From contig JAEWGL010000020.1 of the NCBI GenBank assembly GCA_023388335.1, forward strand, positions 1 to 21,352: 21,352 nt of DNA, given 5' to 3'. Source of the DNA: Pseudomonadota bacterium (lineage in GTDB: Bacteria; Pseudomonadota; Gammaproteobacteria; Pseudomonadales; Pseudomonadaceae). Positions 6,132 to 13,439 of this stretch are shown one piece after another. The notes under the pieces are model-generated. The model was not told where the DNA came from, ran no database searches, and saw only the letters and a list, made by a program, of their open reading frames with translations. The first letter of the stretch is position 1; each line of letters starts with the position of its first letter. The translations under genes and the position numbers were made by a program.

Positions 6132-8309
6132 ATGACTGAACACGTTCAAGTCGGTGGCCTTCAGGTCGCCAAGGTCCTGTACGACTTCGTCAACGACGAA
6201 GCCATTCCCGGGACCGGCATCGACGCCGAGCAGTTCTGGGCGGGTGCGGAAAAGATCATCAACGACCTCGCTCCGAAGAACAAAGCCCTGCTGGCCAAGC
6301 GCGACGCGCTGCAGGCCCAGATCGATGCCTGGCACCAGGCACGCCAGGGGCAGGCCCACGACGCCGCCGCTTACAAAAGCTTCCTCCAGGAAATCGGTTA
6401 CCTGCTGCCACAAGCCGAGGATTTCCAGGCATCGACCCAGAACGTCGACGAAGAGATCGCCCGCATGGCTGGCCCGCAGCTGGTGGTGCCGGTGATGAAT
6501 GCGCGCTTCGCCCTCAACGCCTCCAATGCCCGCTGGGGATCGCTGTACGACGCCCTGTACGGCACCGACGCGATCAGCGACGAAGGTGGCGCCGAGAAAG
6601 GCCAGGGCTATAACAAGGTGCGTGGCGACAAGGTCATCGCCTTCGCCCGTGCCTTCCTTGATGAGGCCGCGCCCCTGGCCAGCGGCTCCCACGTCGAGGC
6701 CACGGCCTACCGCATCGAAGGCGGCAAGCTGCTCGTCGCCCTCAAGGAGGGCAACACCAGCGGCCTGCGCGATGAAGCCCAACTGATTGGCTTGCATGGC
6801 GATGCCGCCGCACCGACCGCCATCCTGCTCAAGCATAACGGCCTGCATTTCGAGATCCAGGTCGATGCCAGCACCCCGGTCGGCAGCACCGATGCCGCCG
6901 GCGTCAAGGACATCCTGATGGAGTCGGCGCTGACCACCATCATGGACTGCGAAGACTCGGTTGCCGCCGTCGATGCCGACGACAAGGTGGTGGTGTACCG
7001 CAATTGGCTGGGCCTGATGAAAGGCGACCTGGCCGAAAGCGTGAGCAAGGGTGGCAAGACTTTCACCCGCACCATGAACCCTGACCGCGAGTACACCGCG
7101 CCCAACGGCGGCCAGGTGACCCTGCATGGTCGCTCGCTGCTGTTCGTGCGCAACGTCGGGCACCTGATGACCATCGACGCCATCCTCGACAAGGACGGCA
7201 ACGAAGTGCCGGAAGGCATCCTCGACGGCCTGATCACCAACCTCGCCGCGGTACACAACCTCAACGGCAACAACAGCCGCAAGAACAGCCGTACCGGCTC
7301 GGTCTACATCGTCAAGCCGAAGATGCATGGCCCCGAAGAAGCGGCGTTCACCAACGAGCTGTTCGGCCGTGTCGAAGACCTGCTGAAGCTGCCGCGCAAC
7401 ACCCTCAAGGTCGGCATCATGGATGAGGAGCGCCGTACCACGGTCAACCTCAAGGCCTGCATCAAGGCCGCCGCCGAGCGCGTGGTGTTCATCAACACCG
7501 GCTTCCTCGACCGTACCGGTGACGAGATCCATACCTCCATGGAAGCCGGCGCCGTAGTGCGCAAGGGCGTCATGAAGAACGAGAAATGGATCGGCGCCTA
7601 CGAGAACAACAATGTCGACATCGGCCTGGCCACCGGCCTGCAGGGCCGTGCGCAGATCGGCAAGGGCATGTGGGCCATGCCCGACCTGATGGCGGCGATG
7701 CTGGAGCAGAAGATCGCCCACCCGCTGGCCGGCGCCAACACCGCCTGGGTACCCTCGCCAACCGCCGCAACGCTGCATGCCTTGCACTACCACAAGGTCG
7801 ACGTGCAGGCCCGCCAGGCCGAACTGGCCAAGCGTGCCCCGGCGTCGGTCGACGACATCCTGACCATCCCGCTGGCCGCCGACACCAATTGGTCGGATGA
7901 AGAGATCCGCAACGAACTGGACAACAATGCCCAGGGCATCCTTGGCTACGTGGTGCGCTGGATCGACCAGGGCGTCGGCTGCTCCAAGGTGCCGGACATC
8001 AACGATGTCGGCCTGATGGAAGACCGCGCCACCCTGCGCATCTCCAGCCAGCTGCTGGCCAACTGGCTGCGCCATGGCGTGGTCAGTGAGGATCAGGTGA
8101 TGGAGAGTCTCAAGCGCATGGCCGCGGTGGTCGACCGGCAGAACGCCAACGACCCGCTGTACCGTCCGCTGGCACCGGACTTCGACAGCAACATCGCCTT
8201 CCAGGCGGCGGTCGAACTGGTCGTCGAAGGGGCGAAACAGCCGAACGGCTACACCGAGCCGGTCTTGCACCGTCGCCGCCGCGAGTTCAAGGCGCGTAAC
8301 GGACTGTAA
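6132..8309 (+). CDS. glcB: Malate synthase G
   Basis: Cytoplasmic enzyme that condenses glyoxylate with acetyl-CoA to malate, used in the glyoxylate bypass and for growth on glycolate or acetate. The 725 residues match the large monomeric G isoform, which has an inserted alpha/beta domain compared with malate synthase A. Recognisable parts are DCEDSVAAVDADDK, TRTMNPDREYTAPNG and VKPKMHGPEE. GIMDEERRT carries the magnesium-binding E432, FLDRTGDEIHT carries D460, and GCSKVPDINDVGLMEDRATLR carries the catalytic base D631. ATG 6132 follows GAGG; a GTG four codons upstream is less likely. No glcDEF genes are in the window. The gene ends at a strong hairpin terminator. Confidence 0.97.
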   Translation: MTEHVQVGGLQVAKVLYDFVNDEAIPGTGIDAEQFWAGAEKIINDLAPKNKALLAKRDALQAQIDAWHQARQGQAHDAAAYKSFLQEIGYLLPQAEDFQASTQNVDEEIARMAGPQLVVPVMNARFALNASNARWGSLYDALYGTDAISDEGGAEKGQGYNKVRGDKVIAFARAFLDEAAPLASGSHVEATAYRIEGGKLLVALKEGNTSGLRDEAQLIGLHGDAAAPTAILLKHNGLHFEIQVDASTPVGSTDAAGVKDILMESALTTIMDCEDSVAAVDADDKVVVYRNWLGLMKGDLAESVSKGGKTFTRTMNPDREYTAPNGGQVTLHGRSLLFVRNVGHLMTIDAILDKDGNEVPEGILDGLITNLAAVHNLNGNNSRKNSRTGSVYIVKPKMHGPEEAAFTNELFGRVEDLLKLPRNTLKVGIMDEERRTTVNLKACIKAAAERVVFINTGFLDRTGDEIHTSMEAGAVVRKGVMKNEKWIGAYENNNVDIGLATGLQGRAQIGKGMWAMPDLMAAMLEQKIAHPLAGANTAWVPSPTAATLHALHYHKVDVQARQAELAKRAPASVDDILTIPLAADTNWSDEEIRNELDNNAQGILGYVVRWIDQGVGCSKVPDINDVGLMEDRATLRISSQLLANWLRHGVVSEDQVMESLKRMAAVVDRQNANDPLYRPLAPDFDSNIAFQAAVELVVEGAKQPNGYTEPVLHRRRREFKARNGL

Positions 8310-8314
8310 GCCAG

Positions 8315-8366
8315 ACACGCCCGCTGCCACGGGGAGGTCAACGCCTCCCCGTGGCAGCGGGCGTGT
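8315..8366 (+). terminator. Very strong hairpin terminator after glcB
   Basis: A perfect 23-bp stem (8315-8337 with 8344-8366) has a 6-base loop TCAACG and starts six bases past the glcB stop. Only a weak T-run (TTGCTTT) follows on the plus strand and none on the minus. It lies between two convergent genes and may insulate both. Confidence 0.75.
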
Positions 8367-8405
8367 TGCTTTCCCTGTCACGGCACAGCCCGAGGGGATG
8401 AGCGA

Positions 8406-8858
8406 TTATTCCCCCAGCCCCAGCTCCTTTCTTACCAATGTCAGCAACTTGCCCAGATCCACGGGCTTGAGCAGAAAGTCCACCACCCCCAGGTGCATCA
8501 CGTTCACCGCCTCCTTCACATCGGTATCGCCGGACACGACGATGATCGACAACGCCGCCCGTTCGGATTCGCGGACCTGGCGGATCAGCTCCAGACCATC
8601 CTTGGGCACCATGCGCAGGTCGGTGATCATCAGCCCGATACGCGGCTCACGGCGCAAAGCATCCAGCGCTGCCTGCGCGCCATCGGCACCGATGCACTCC
8701 AGGCCCTTGCTCTTGAGGTAAATGCACAAGGCCTCGCGATTGGTCGCGTTATCGTCCACCACCAGCACCTGCTGCATCGGTGCAGGCGGTGCCGATACCA
8801 TGGCCAACGCCTCGCGCTCGGCGTCACTCAGTATGTCGTCATGCTCAGCCATGGTCAT
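8406..8858 (-). CDS. Stand-alone response regulator receiver protein
   Basis: Cytoplasmic two-component receiver with no output domain. From ATG 8858 it has 150 residues: about 28 variable residues, then one complete receiver domain. The acidic pair is D35/D36 in VLVVDDN, the phospho-acceptor is D80 in MITDLRM, the switch residue is S109 in VVSGDT, and the conserved lysine is K131 in LLKPVD. It ends right after the domain. The start is uncertain: ATG 8852 would remove two residues, and ATG 8912, which has GAAAGG upstream, would add 18. No histidine kinase is next to it, so it probably relays phosphate from a distant or hybrid kinase, or acts by protein contact. It is divergent from the CBS/nucleotidyltransferase gene and convergent with glcB. 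No specific name can be given. Confidence 0.87.
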   Translation of the reverse strand: MTMAEHDDILSDAEREALAMVSAPPAPMQQVLVVDDNATNREALCIYLKSKGLECIGADGAQAALDALRREPRIGLMITDLRMVPKDGLELIRQVRESERAALSIIVVSGDTDVKEAVNVMHLGVVDFLLKPVDLGKLLTLVRKELGLGE

Positions 8859-9074
8859 CCCGTAAAAAAAACCCTGTGAATCAAGTTCAGACTGCAAAAC
8901 GCTGCATTGCAAACTGCCTTTCGTCGGTTATTTGACACCGAACGACGCCCGCCTCGCACCTGTCACTTGGCGATTTAGACTTACGTCCAATGGGCACTGC
9001 GCCGCAGGCGACCGACCATGGTGTTCGAGAACAACAAGGTCCGCGTACGCGCCGACACAATTGCGGTCAGTTTC

Positions 9075-11012
9075 ATGAGCAAAATGGACGCCTACAGCCA
9101 GGCTGGAAAAACTGCAGTCCTTCAGAACATCCAAGGTACCCTGCAGTTCCTGCAACGCTTTCCTCCCTTCAACCAGATGGAGCACAGTCACCTGGCTTAC
9201 CTGGTGGAGCAGTGCCAGCTGCGTTTTCATGCGGCCGGGGAAACCATCATCAAGCCCGCCGACGGTCCCGTCGAGCACTTCTACATCGTCAAGCAGGGAC
9301 GGGTGGTGGGTGAGCGCCAGCAGGTGACCCGGCCGGGCGTCGAGACCACCTTCGAAATCACTACCGGCGAGTGCTTCCCCCTGGCCGCCCTGCTGGGCGA
9401 GCGGGCGACGCGCACCGAGCATGTGGCCGGTGAGGACACGTTCTGCCTGCAACTGAACAAGCCTGCGTTCATCCGTCTGTTCTCGACCAGTTCGGTCTTT
9501 CGCGATTTCGCCCTGCGCGGTGTCAGCAGCCTGCTCGACCAGGTCAACCAACAGGTCCAGCGGCGCGCGGTGGAAACCCTCGGCACCCAATACTCGCTCA
9601 ACACCCAACTGGGCGAGCTGGCCATGCGTCACCCGGTGGTGTGCAATCCGCACGCCTCGGTACGCGAGGCCGTGCGGCAGATGCACGAGCAACAAGTCGG
9701 CAGTATCGTCATTGTCGATGAGCAACGTTTCCCCATCGGCATCTTCACCCTGCGCGACCTGCGCCAGCTGGTGGCCGATGCCAGCGTCGAGTTCAGCGCG
9801 CCGATCGGCCAGCACATGACCGCCGCGCCGTTCTACCTGAGTCCGGACGCCACGGCTTTCGATGCCGCCATGGCGATGACCGAGCGGCACATCGCCCATG
9901 TCTGCCTGGTGGACAACCAGCGTCTGTGTGGGGTGGTCTCCGAGCGCGACCTGTTTTCCCTGCAGCGCGTCGACCTGGTGCACCTGGCCCGCACCATCCG
10001 CCATGCCCCGCGCCTCGATGCCCTGGTGTCGCTGCGCGGCGAGATCGGCCAACTGGTCGAACGCATGCTGGCCCATGGCGCCTCGTCCACGCAGATTACC
10101 CAGATCATCACCCTGCTCAACGACCACACCGTGTGCCGGGTGATCGAACTGGCGCTGCAGGACAAGGGTGATCCCGGCATTGCCTTCAGCTGGCTGTGCT
10201 TTGGCAGTGAAGGCCGCCGCGAGCAGACCCTGCACACCGACCAGGACAACGGCATTCTGTTCGAGGCCCGCGACGCGGCCCAGGCCGAACGGATCCGCGG
10301 GCAACTGCTGCCGCTGGCCCAGTACATCAACCAGTGCCTGGCCCAATGCGGCTTCAGCCTGTGCAAAGGCAATGTCATGGCCGGCAACCCCGCGCTGTGC
10401 CTGTCACGCGCCGAGTGGGCCCAGCGCTTCGCCGAATTCATCCGCGAGGCGTCGCCGGAAAACCTGCTGGCGTCGAGCATCTATTTCGACCTGCGTGTGG
10501 TCTGGGGCGAGGAACAGGCGTGTGAACAGCTGCGCCGCGGTATCCTTGAGCAGGTCGCCGACAACCGCCTGTTCCAGCGCATGATGGCCGACAATGCCCT
10601 GCGCCAGCGCCCGCCCGTGGGCCGCCTGCGCGAATTCGTGTTGACCCGCCAGGGCAATGACAAGGCCGCCACCCTCGACCTCAAGGTCCAGGGGCTGACA
10701 CCCTTCGTCGATGGCGCACGGCTGCTCGCCCTGGCCAACGGCATCGGCGCCTGCAATACCCTGGAGCGCCTGCGCCAGCTGGTGGACAAAGGCATCATCG
10801 AGCCGCTGGACGGCGCCGCCTTCGAAGAGGCCTACCACTTCATCCAACAGACCCGCATGCAGCAACATCAGCGCCAGACCCGCGACAACCAGCCCTATTC
10901 CAATCGCCTCGACCCGGACAGCCTCAACCAACTCGACCGACGCATCCTGCGCGAGTCGTTGCGCCAGGCCCAGCGCCTGCAGAGCAGCCTGGCCCTGCGG
11001 TACCAGCTATGA
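9075..11012 (+). CDS. cNMP-binding/CBS/DUF294 nucleotidyltransferase-like protein
   Basis: Cytoplasmic 645-residue multidomain protein. A cyclic-nucleotide-binding-like domain covers about 26-145 (FYIVKQGRVV). A CBS pair follows at about 181-300, with MRHPVVCNPHASVREAVRQM first and MTAAPFYLSPDATAFDAAMA second, ending at SERDLF. A DUF294 putative nucleotidyltransferase domain has GSEGRREQ starting at G377 and DQDN shortly after, the pattern seen in GlnD/GlnE-type transferases. A DUF294 C-terminal helical domain completes it. The family suggests a ligand-controlled nucleotidyl transfer, but substrate and product are unknown. The start is uncertain: ATG 9075 fits the family N-terminus MSKxDA as I recall it; ATG 9018, with GCAGG upstream, would add 19 residues. 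Its stop overlaps the start of the exonuclease gene (ATGA), so the two are translationally coupled. Confidence 0.88.
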   Translation: MSKMDAYSQAGKTAVLQNIQGTLQFLQRFPPFNQMEHSHLAYLVEQCQLRFHAAGETIIKPADGPVEHFYIVKQGRVVGERQQVTRPGVETTFEITTGECFPLAALLGERATRTEHVAGEDTFCLQLNKPAFIRLFSTSSVFRDFALRGVSSLLDQVNQQVQRRAVETLGTQYSLNTQLGELAMRHPVVCNPHASVREAVRQMHEQQVGSIVIVDEQRFPIGIFTLRDLRQLVADASVEFSAPIGQHMTAAPFYLSPDATAFDAAMAMTERHIAHVCLVDNQRLCGVVSERDLFSLQRVDLVHLARTIRHAPRLDALVSLRGEIGQLVERMLAHGASSTQITQIITLLNDHTVCRVIELALQDKGDPGIAFSWLCFGSEGRREQTLHTDQDNGILFEARDAAQAERIRGQLLPLAQYINQCLAQCGFSLCKGNVMAGNPALCLSRAEWAQRFAEFIREASPENLLASSIYFDLRVVWGEEQACEQLRRGILEQVADNRLFQRMMADNALRQRPPVGRLREFVLTRQGNDKAATLDLKVQGLTPFVDGARLLALANGIGACNTLERLRQLVDKGIIEPLDGAAFEEAYHFIQQTRMQQHQRQTRDNQPYSNRLDPDSLNQLDRRILRESLRQAQRLQSSLALRYQL

Positions 11013-11719
11013 ACCTGTTCGCCTGGCTGCGTCCCAACCCGCCATCGCTTACCGAGCCATTGCGCCAGCGCCTCGAGCGCCTGCCCGTGCCCGGGACGCT
11101 GGGCGTAGAATCGCTGCGCGAGCAGCGCTGGGTAGTGCTGGACCTGGAAACCAGTGGCCTGAACCTCAATCGAGACCAAGTGCTGTCGATCGGTGCCGTG
11201 GCCATCGAAGACGGTGCTATCGACTTTGCCCAACAGTTCGAGCGGACCCTGTGCCGCCCTGCCCAGAAGACCACCCCCAGCGTGCTGATCCATGGCCTGG
11301 GACCCGACGCCCTGGCCGCTGGCTGTGACCCGGCAGAAGCCTTGCTCGACCTGCTGGAGTTCATCGGCGACAGCCCGCTGCTGGCCTTTCATGCCGCCTT
11401 CGACCAGGGCATGCTCAGTCGTGCCCTGCTGCACAGCCTCGGCCATCGCCTGCAGCATCCGTTCCTCGATGTCGCCGAACTGGCGCCCATGCTCAACCCT
11501 GACGTGGTCCTGCGCGAAGCAGGGCTGGACGACTGGATCGCACGCTTCGGCCTGGAGGCACAGGCGCGTCACCATGCCAGCGCCGACGCCCAGGTCACTG
11601 CTGAGCTGGTGCTGATCCTCTTCAGCCAGGCCCGCCGCCAACAGCTCGACAGCCCGTTGCAGCTGAACCAGCGTCTGCAGCAGTGGCGACGGCGCAAGGT
11701 GCAGGCACACAGCTGGTAG
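11009..11719 (+). CDS. DnaQ-like DEDDh 3'-5' exonuclease
   Basis: Cytoplasmic 236-residue exonuclease of the DnaQ/RNase T class. All catalytic residues are visible: D45 and E47 in LDLETSGL, D132 in HAAFDQGML, and H188 and D193 in HHASADAQ. The HGL motif after the first strand is also present. It is related to the DNA polymerase III epsilon fold but lacks a clear polymerase-binding tail. Its C-terminus is a short basic segment ending HSW. The start ATG overlaps the stop of the CBS/DUF294 gene by four bases, which indicates one operon and likely joint function. The natural nucleic-acid substrate is not known. It could be annotated as DNA polymerase III subunit epsilon, but true dnaQ lies elsewhere in Pseudomonas. 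Confidence 0.9.
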   Translation: MNLFAWLRPNPPSLTEPLRQRLERLPVPGTLGVESLREQRWVVLDLETSGLNLNRDQVLSIGAVAIEDGAIDFAQQFERTLCRPAQKTTPSVLIHGLGPDALAAGCDPAEALLDLLEFIGDSPLLAFHAAFDQGMLSRALLHSLGHRLQHPFLDVAELAPMLNPDVVLREAGLDDWIARFGLEAQARHHASADAQVTAELVLILFSQARRQQLDSPLQLNQRLQQWRRRKVQAHSW

Positions 11720-11771
11720 TGGCAATCCGATAAGCGCCAATTGCACCCAACGCCTCTCCTCTGCAACAATC

Positions 11772-11790
11772 GCGAATAATTATCGTTAGT
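11772..11790. promoter_or_regulatory. Putative Fur box upstream of fecI
   Basis: GCGAATAATTATCGTTAGT matches 13 of 19 positions of the Fur consensus GATAATGATWATCATTATC, with an intact AATTATC core. It lies 27 bases before the sigma-factor start, where iron-responsive repression is expected for FecI-type genes. Confidence 0.55.
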
Positions 11791-11816
11791 TACCGTATTG
11801 TTTCCGGGGGCCGCCT

Positions 11817-12335
11817 TTGTCGTCTGTGCAGAGTCCACACGCTGAGCTGGTCGGTGCGCTGTACCGCGACCATCGCAGCTGGCTGCTCGCCTGGCTAAGG
11901 CGTAATACCGACTGCCGCCAGCGTGCCGAGGACCTGAGCCAGGACACCTTCGTGCGCCTGCTTGGCCGCGAGCAGCTCAGCACGCCCCGTGAACCGCGCG
12001 CCTTCCTCGTGGCGGTGGCCCGTGGCCTGCTGTTCGACCATTTTCGCCGGATGGCGTTGGAGCAGGCCTACCTGGCCGAATTGGCGCGACTGCCGGAAAC
12101 CGAGCACCCCTCGCCGGAACGCCAACACCTGATCCTCGAAGACCTCAAGGCCATCGACCGTCTGCTCGGCAAACTGTCGAGCAAGGCGCGCGCCGCGTTC
12201 CTGCACTATCGCCTGGACGGTATGGGCCAGGCGGAAATCGCCGAGCGCCTGGGCGTATCGGTATCGCGTGTGCGCCAATACCTGGCCCAGGGCATGCGTC
12301 AGTGCTACATCGCCTTGTACGGTGAGCCGACGTGA
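11817..12335 (+). CDS. FecI-type ECF sigma factor
   Basis: Extracytoplasmic-function sigma factor of the iron-starvation (FecI) group that directs transcription of a siderophore receptor gene. With start at TTG 11817 it has 172 residues. Region 2 lies near 11-49 with QRAEDLSQDTFVRLL. Region 4 lies near 113-165 with the helix-turn-helix GMGQAEIAERLGVSVSRVRQ. There is no ATG near the N-terminus. TTG 11817 has GGGGG six bases upstream; GTG 11826, three codons later, is the alternative. Its stop overlaps the fecR start (GTGA), giving translational coupling. A Fur-like box lies just upstream. The expected target is the receptor gene at 13440, judged from gene order. It is similar to FecI, FiuI and FoxI, but the exact siderophore system cannot be fixed. 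Confidence 0.92.
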   Translation: MSSVQSPHAELVGALYRDHRSWLLAWLRRNTDCRQRAEDLSQDTFVRLLGREQLSTPREPRAFLVAVARGLLFDHFRRMALEQAYLAELARLPETEHPSPERQHLILEDLKAIDRLLGKLSSKARAAFLHYRLDGMGQAEIAERLGVSVSRVRQYLAQGMRQCYIALYGEPT

Positions 12336-13288
12336 ATCAGGGCCCTGTCTCGGCCCGGGTTCTGGAGGCGGCCATCGCCTGGAAGCTGTGCCTGGATGCC
12401 GGCGCCGGCACGGCCAGCGAACGCAGCGAATTCACCCGATGGCATGCCGCCAGCGACGAGCATGCACGGGCCTGGTTGCAGCTAGGCATGGTCGAGCAGC
12501 GCGTCGGCGCGGCCGCAGGTCCTGCGCGCCAGACGCTGCTGCAGTCGCGCGCGAGCCTGCGTCGACGGGCAGCCAAGCTCGGCGGCGGCCTGGCCAGTGT
12601 GCTGCTGTTCGGCACCCTGCTGGCCTGGGTCGGCGCGCCCTCGCTATCGCCCGACTACTGGCTGGCCGACCAGCGCACCGGCACGGGCGAGGTGCGCACC
12701 TTGCGTCTGGAAGACGGCACGCTGATCAGCCTTGACACCCATTCGGCGGTTGACCTGCGGTTCGATGACCAACAGCGGCTGGTCGTGCTGCACCAGGGGG
12801 AAATCTCCATCCAGACTGGGCATGCCGACCATCGCCCCTTTGTCGTGCGCACCGAGGATGGCCGCCTGCGGCCCCTGGGCACGCGCTTTCTGGTTCGGCG
12901 CCAGGCCACCGGCACACGCCTTGAAGTGCTGCAGTCGGCGGTGGCCGCCCAGCCGCGCAACAGTGGCGACGAACGCGTCCTGCGCGAAGGCCAGCAGGTG
13001 ATCATGAGTGCCGACAGCCTAGGCCCGGTCGGCCCCGTGCCCGCCGAGGCCGACGCCTGGACCCGCGGCATGCTGGTGGTCGACAACGTGCGCCTGGCTG
13101 ACCTGGTGGCCGAGCTTGCGCGTTATCGCAGCGGGCACCTCGGTGTCACCGCAGAGGTCGCCGACTTGCGCGTGACCGGCAGCTTCCCGCTGACCGACAC
13201 CGACCTCGCCCTGGCCTCGCTGCTACCCGCCCTGCCAGTGCAGGTCGAACGGCACACGCCGTGGTGGGTGACGGTGGTGGCCAGATAA
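12332..13288 (+). CDS. FecR-type anti-sigma factor / transmembrane sensor
   Basis: Inner-membrane regulator of 318 residues that carries the signal from the outer-membrane receptor to the FecI sigma factor. The cytoplasmic N-terminal part (about 1-80) holds the FecR N-terminal pattern with AIAWKLCLDAG and RWHAASDEHARAWLQL. One transmembrane segment lies at about 84-104. The periplasmic FecR domain follows with VRTLRLEDGTLISLDTHSAV and LGTRFLVRRQ, and a C-terminal domain ends in WWVTVVAR. The start is GTG 12332, overlapping the sigma-factor stop by four bases. It should act both as anti-sigma factor and as activator, as known for FecR and FoxR homologues. The receptor gene starts 152 bp downstream after a repeat. 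Confidence 0.92.
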   Translation: MNQGPVSARVLEAAIAWKLCLDAGAGTASERSEFTRWHAASDEHARAWLQLGMVEQRVGAAAGPARQTLLQSRASLRRRAAKLGGGLASVLLFGTLLAWVGAPSLSPDYWLADQRTGTGEVRTLRLEDGTLISLDTHSAVDLRFDDQQRLVVLHQGEISIQTGHADHRPFVVRTEDGRLRPLGTRFLVRRQATGTRLEVLQSAVAAQPRNSGDERVLREGQQVIMSADSLGPVGPVPAEADAWTRGMLVVDNVRLADLVAELARYRSGHLGVTAEVADLRVTGSFPLTDTDLALASLLPALPVQVERHTPWWVTVVAR

Positions 13289-13292
13289 TTTT

Positions 13293-13364
13293 AAGCTCCA
13301 AGCTCCAAGCTTCAAGCCAAAGCCAATGCAGCCCGCTTTTTCTTGTAGCTTGCAGCTTGCAGCT
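13293..13364. repeat. Inverted heptad repeat, possible attenuator
   Basis: Tandem AAGCTCC, AAGCTCC, AAGCTTC, AAGC (13293-13317) face the same kind of heptads in inverse orientation at 13343-13364 (GCTTGCAGCTTGCAGCT on the plus strand). The arms pair at 16 of 18 positions across an 18-base core, with a loop of about 24 bases. It starts four bases past the fecR stop, so it can separate fecIR expression from the receptor gene. Such AAGCTNC repeats are familiar in Pseudomonas intergenic DNA. Confidence 0.7.
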
Positions 13365-13439
13365 GTTGTCCCCCCTGTCACTTTTTCGATCTCGTGCGGC
13401 AAGGAAGCAGTTAGTACTTATTCGCCGAGGAGCCGCTGC

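Noticed and set aside
6090..8381. Minus-strand open frame of 763 codons
   Set aside because: It is exactly antisense to glcB. Its product is rich in Val/His/Gln/Gly without domain pattern and it runs through the terminator hairpin.
8928..10346. Minus-strand open frame of 472 codons
   Set aside because: Antisense to the cNMP/CBS/DUF294 gene, with the same low-complexity composition and no plausible family.
13293..13364. CRISPR-like repeat array
   Set aside because: The units are 7-base direct and inverted heptads without spacers of uniform length, and no cas gene is present.
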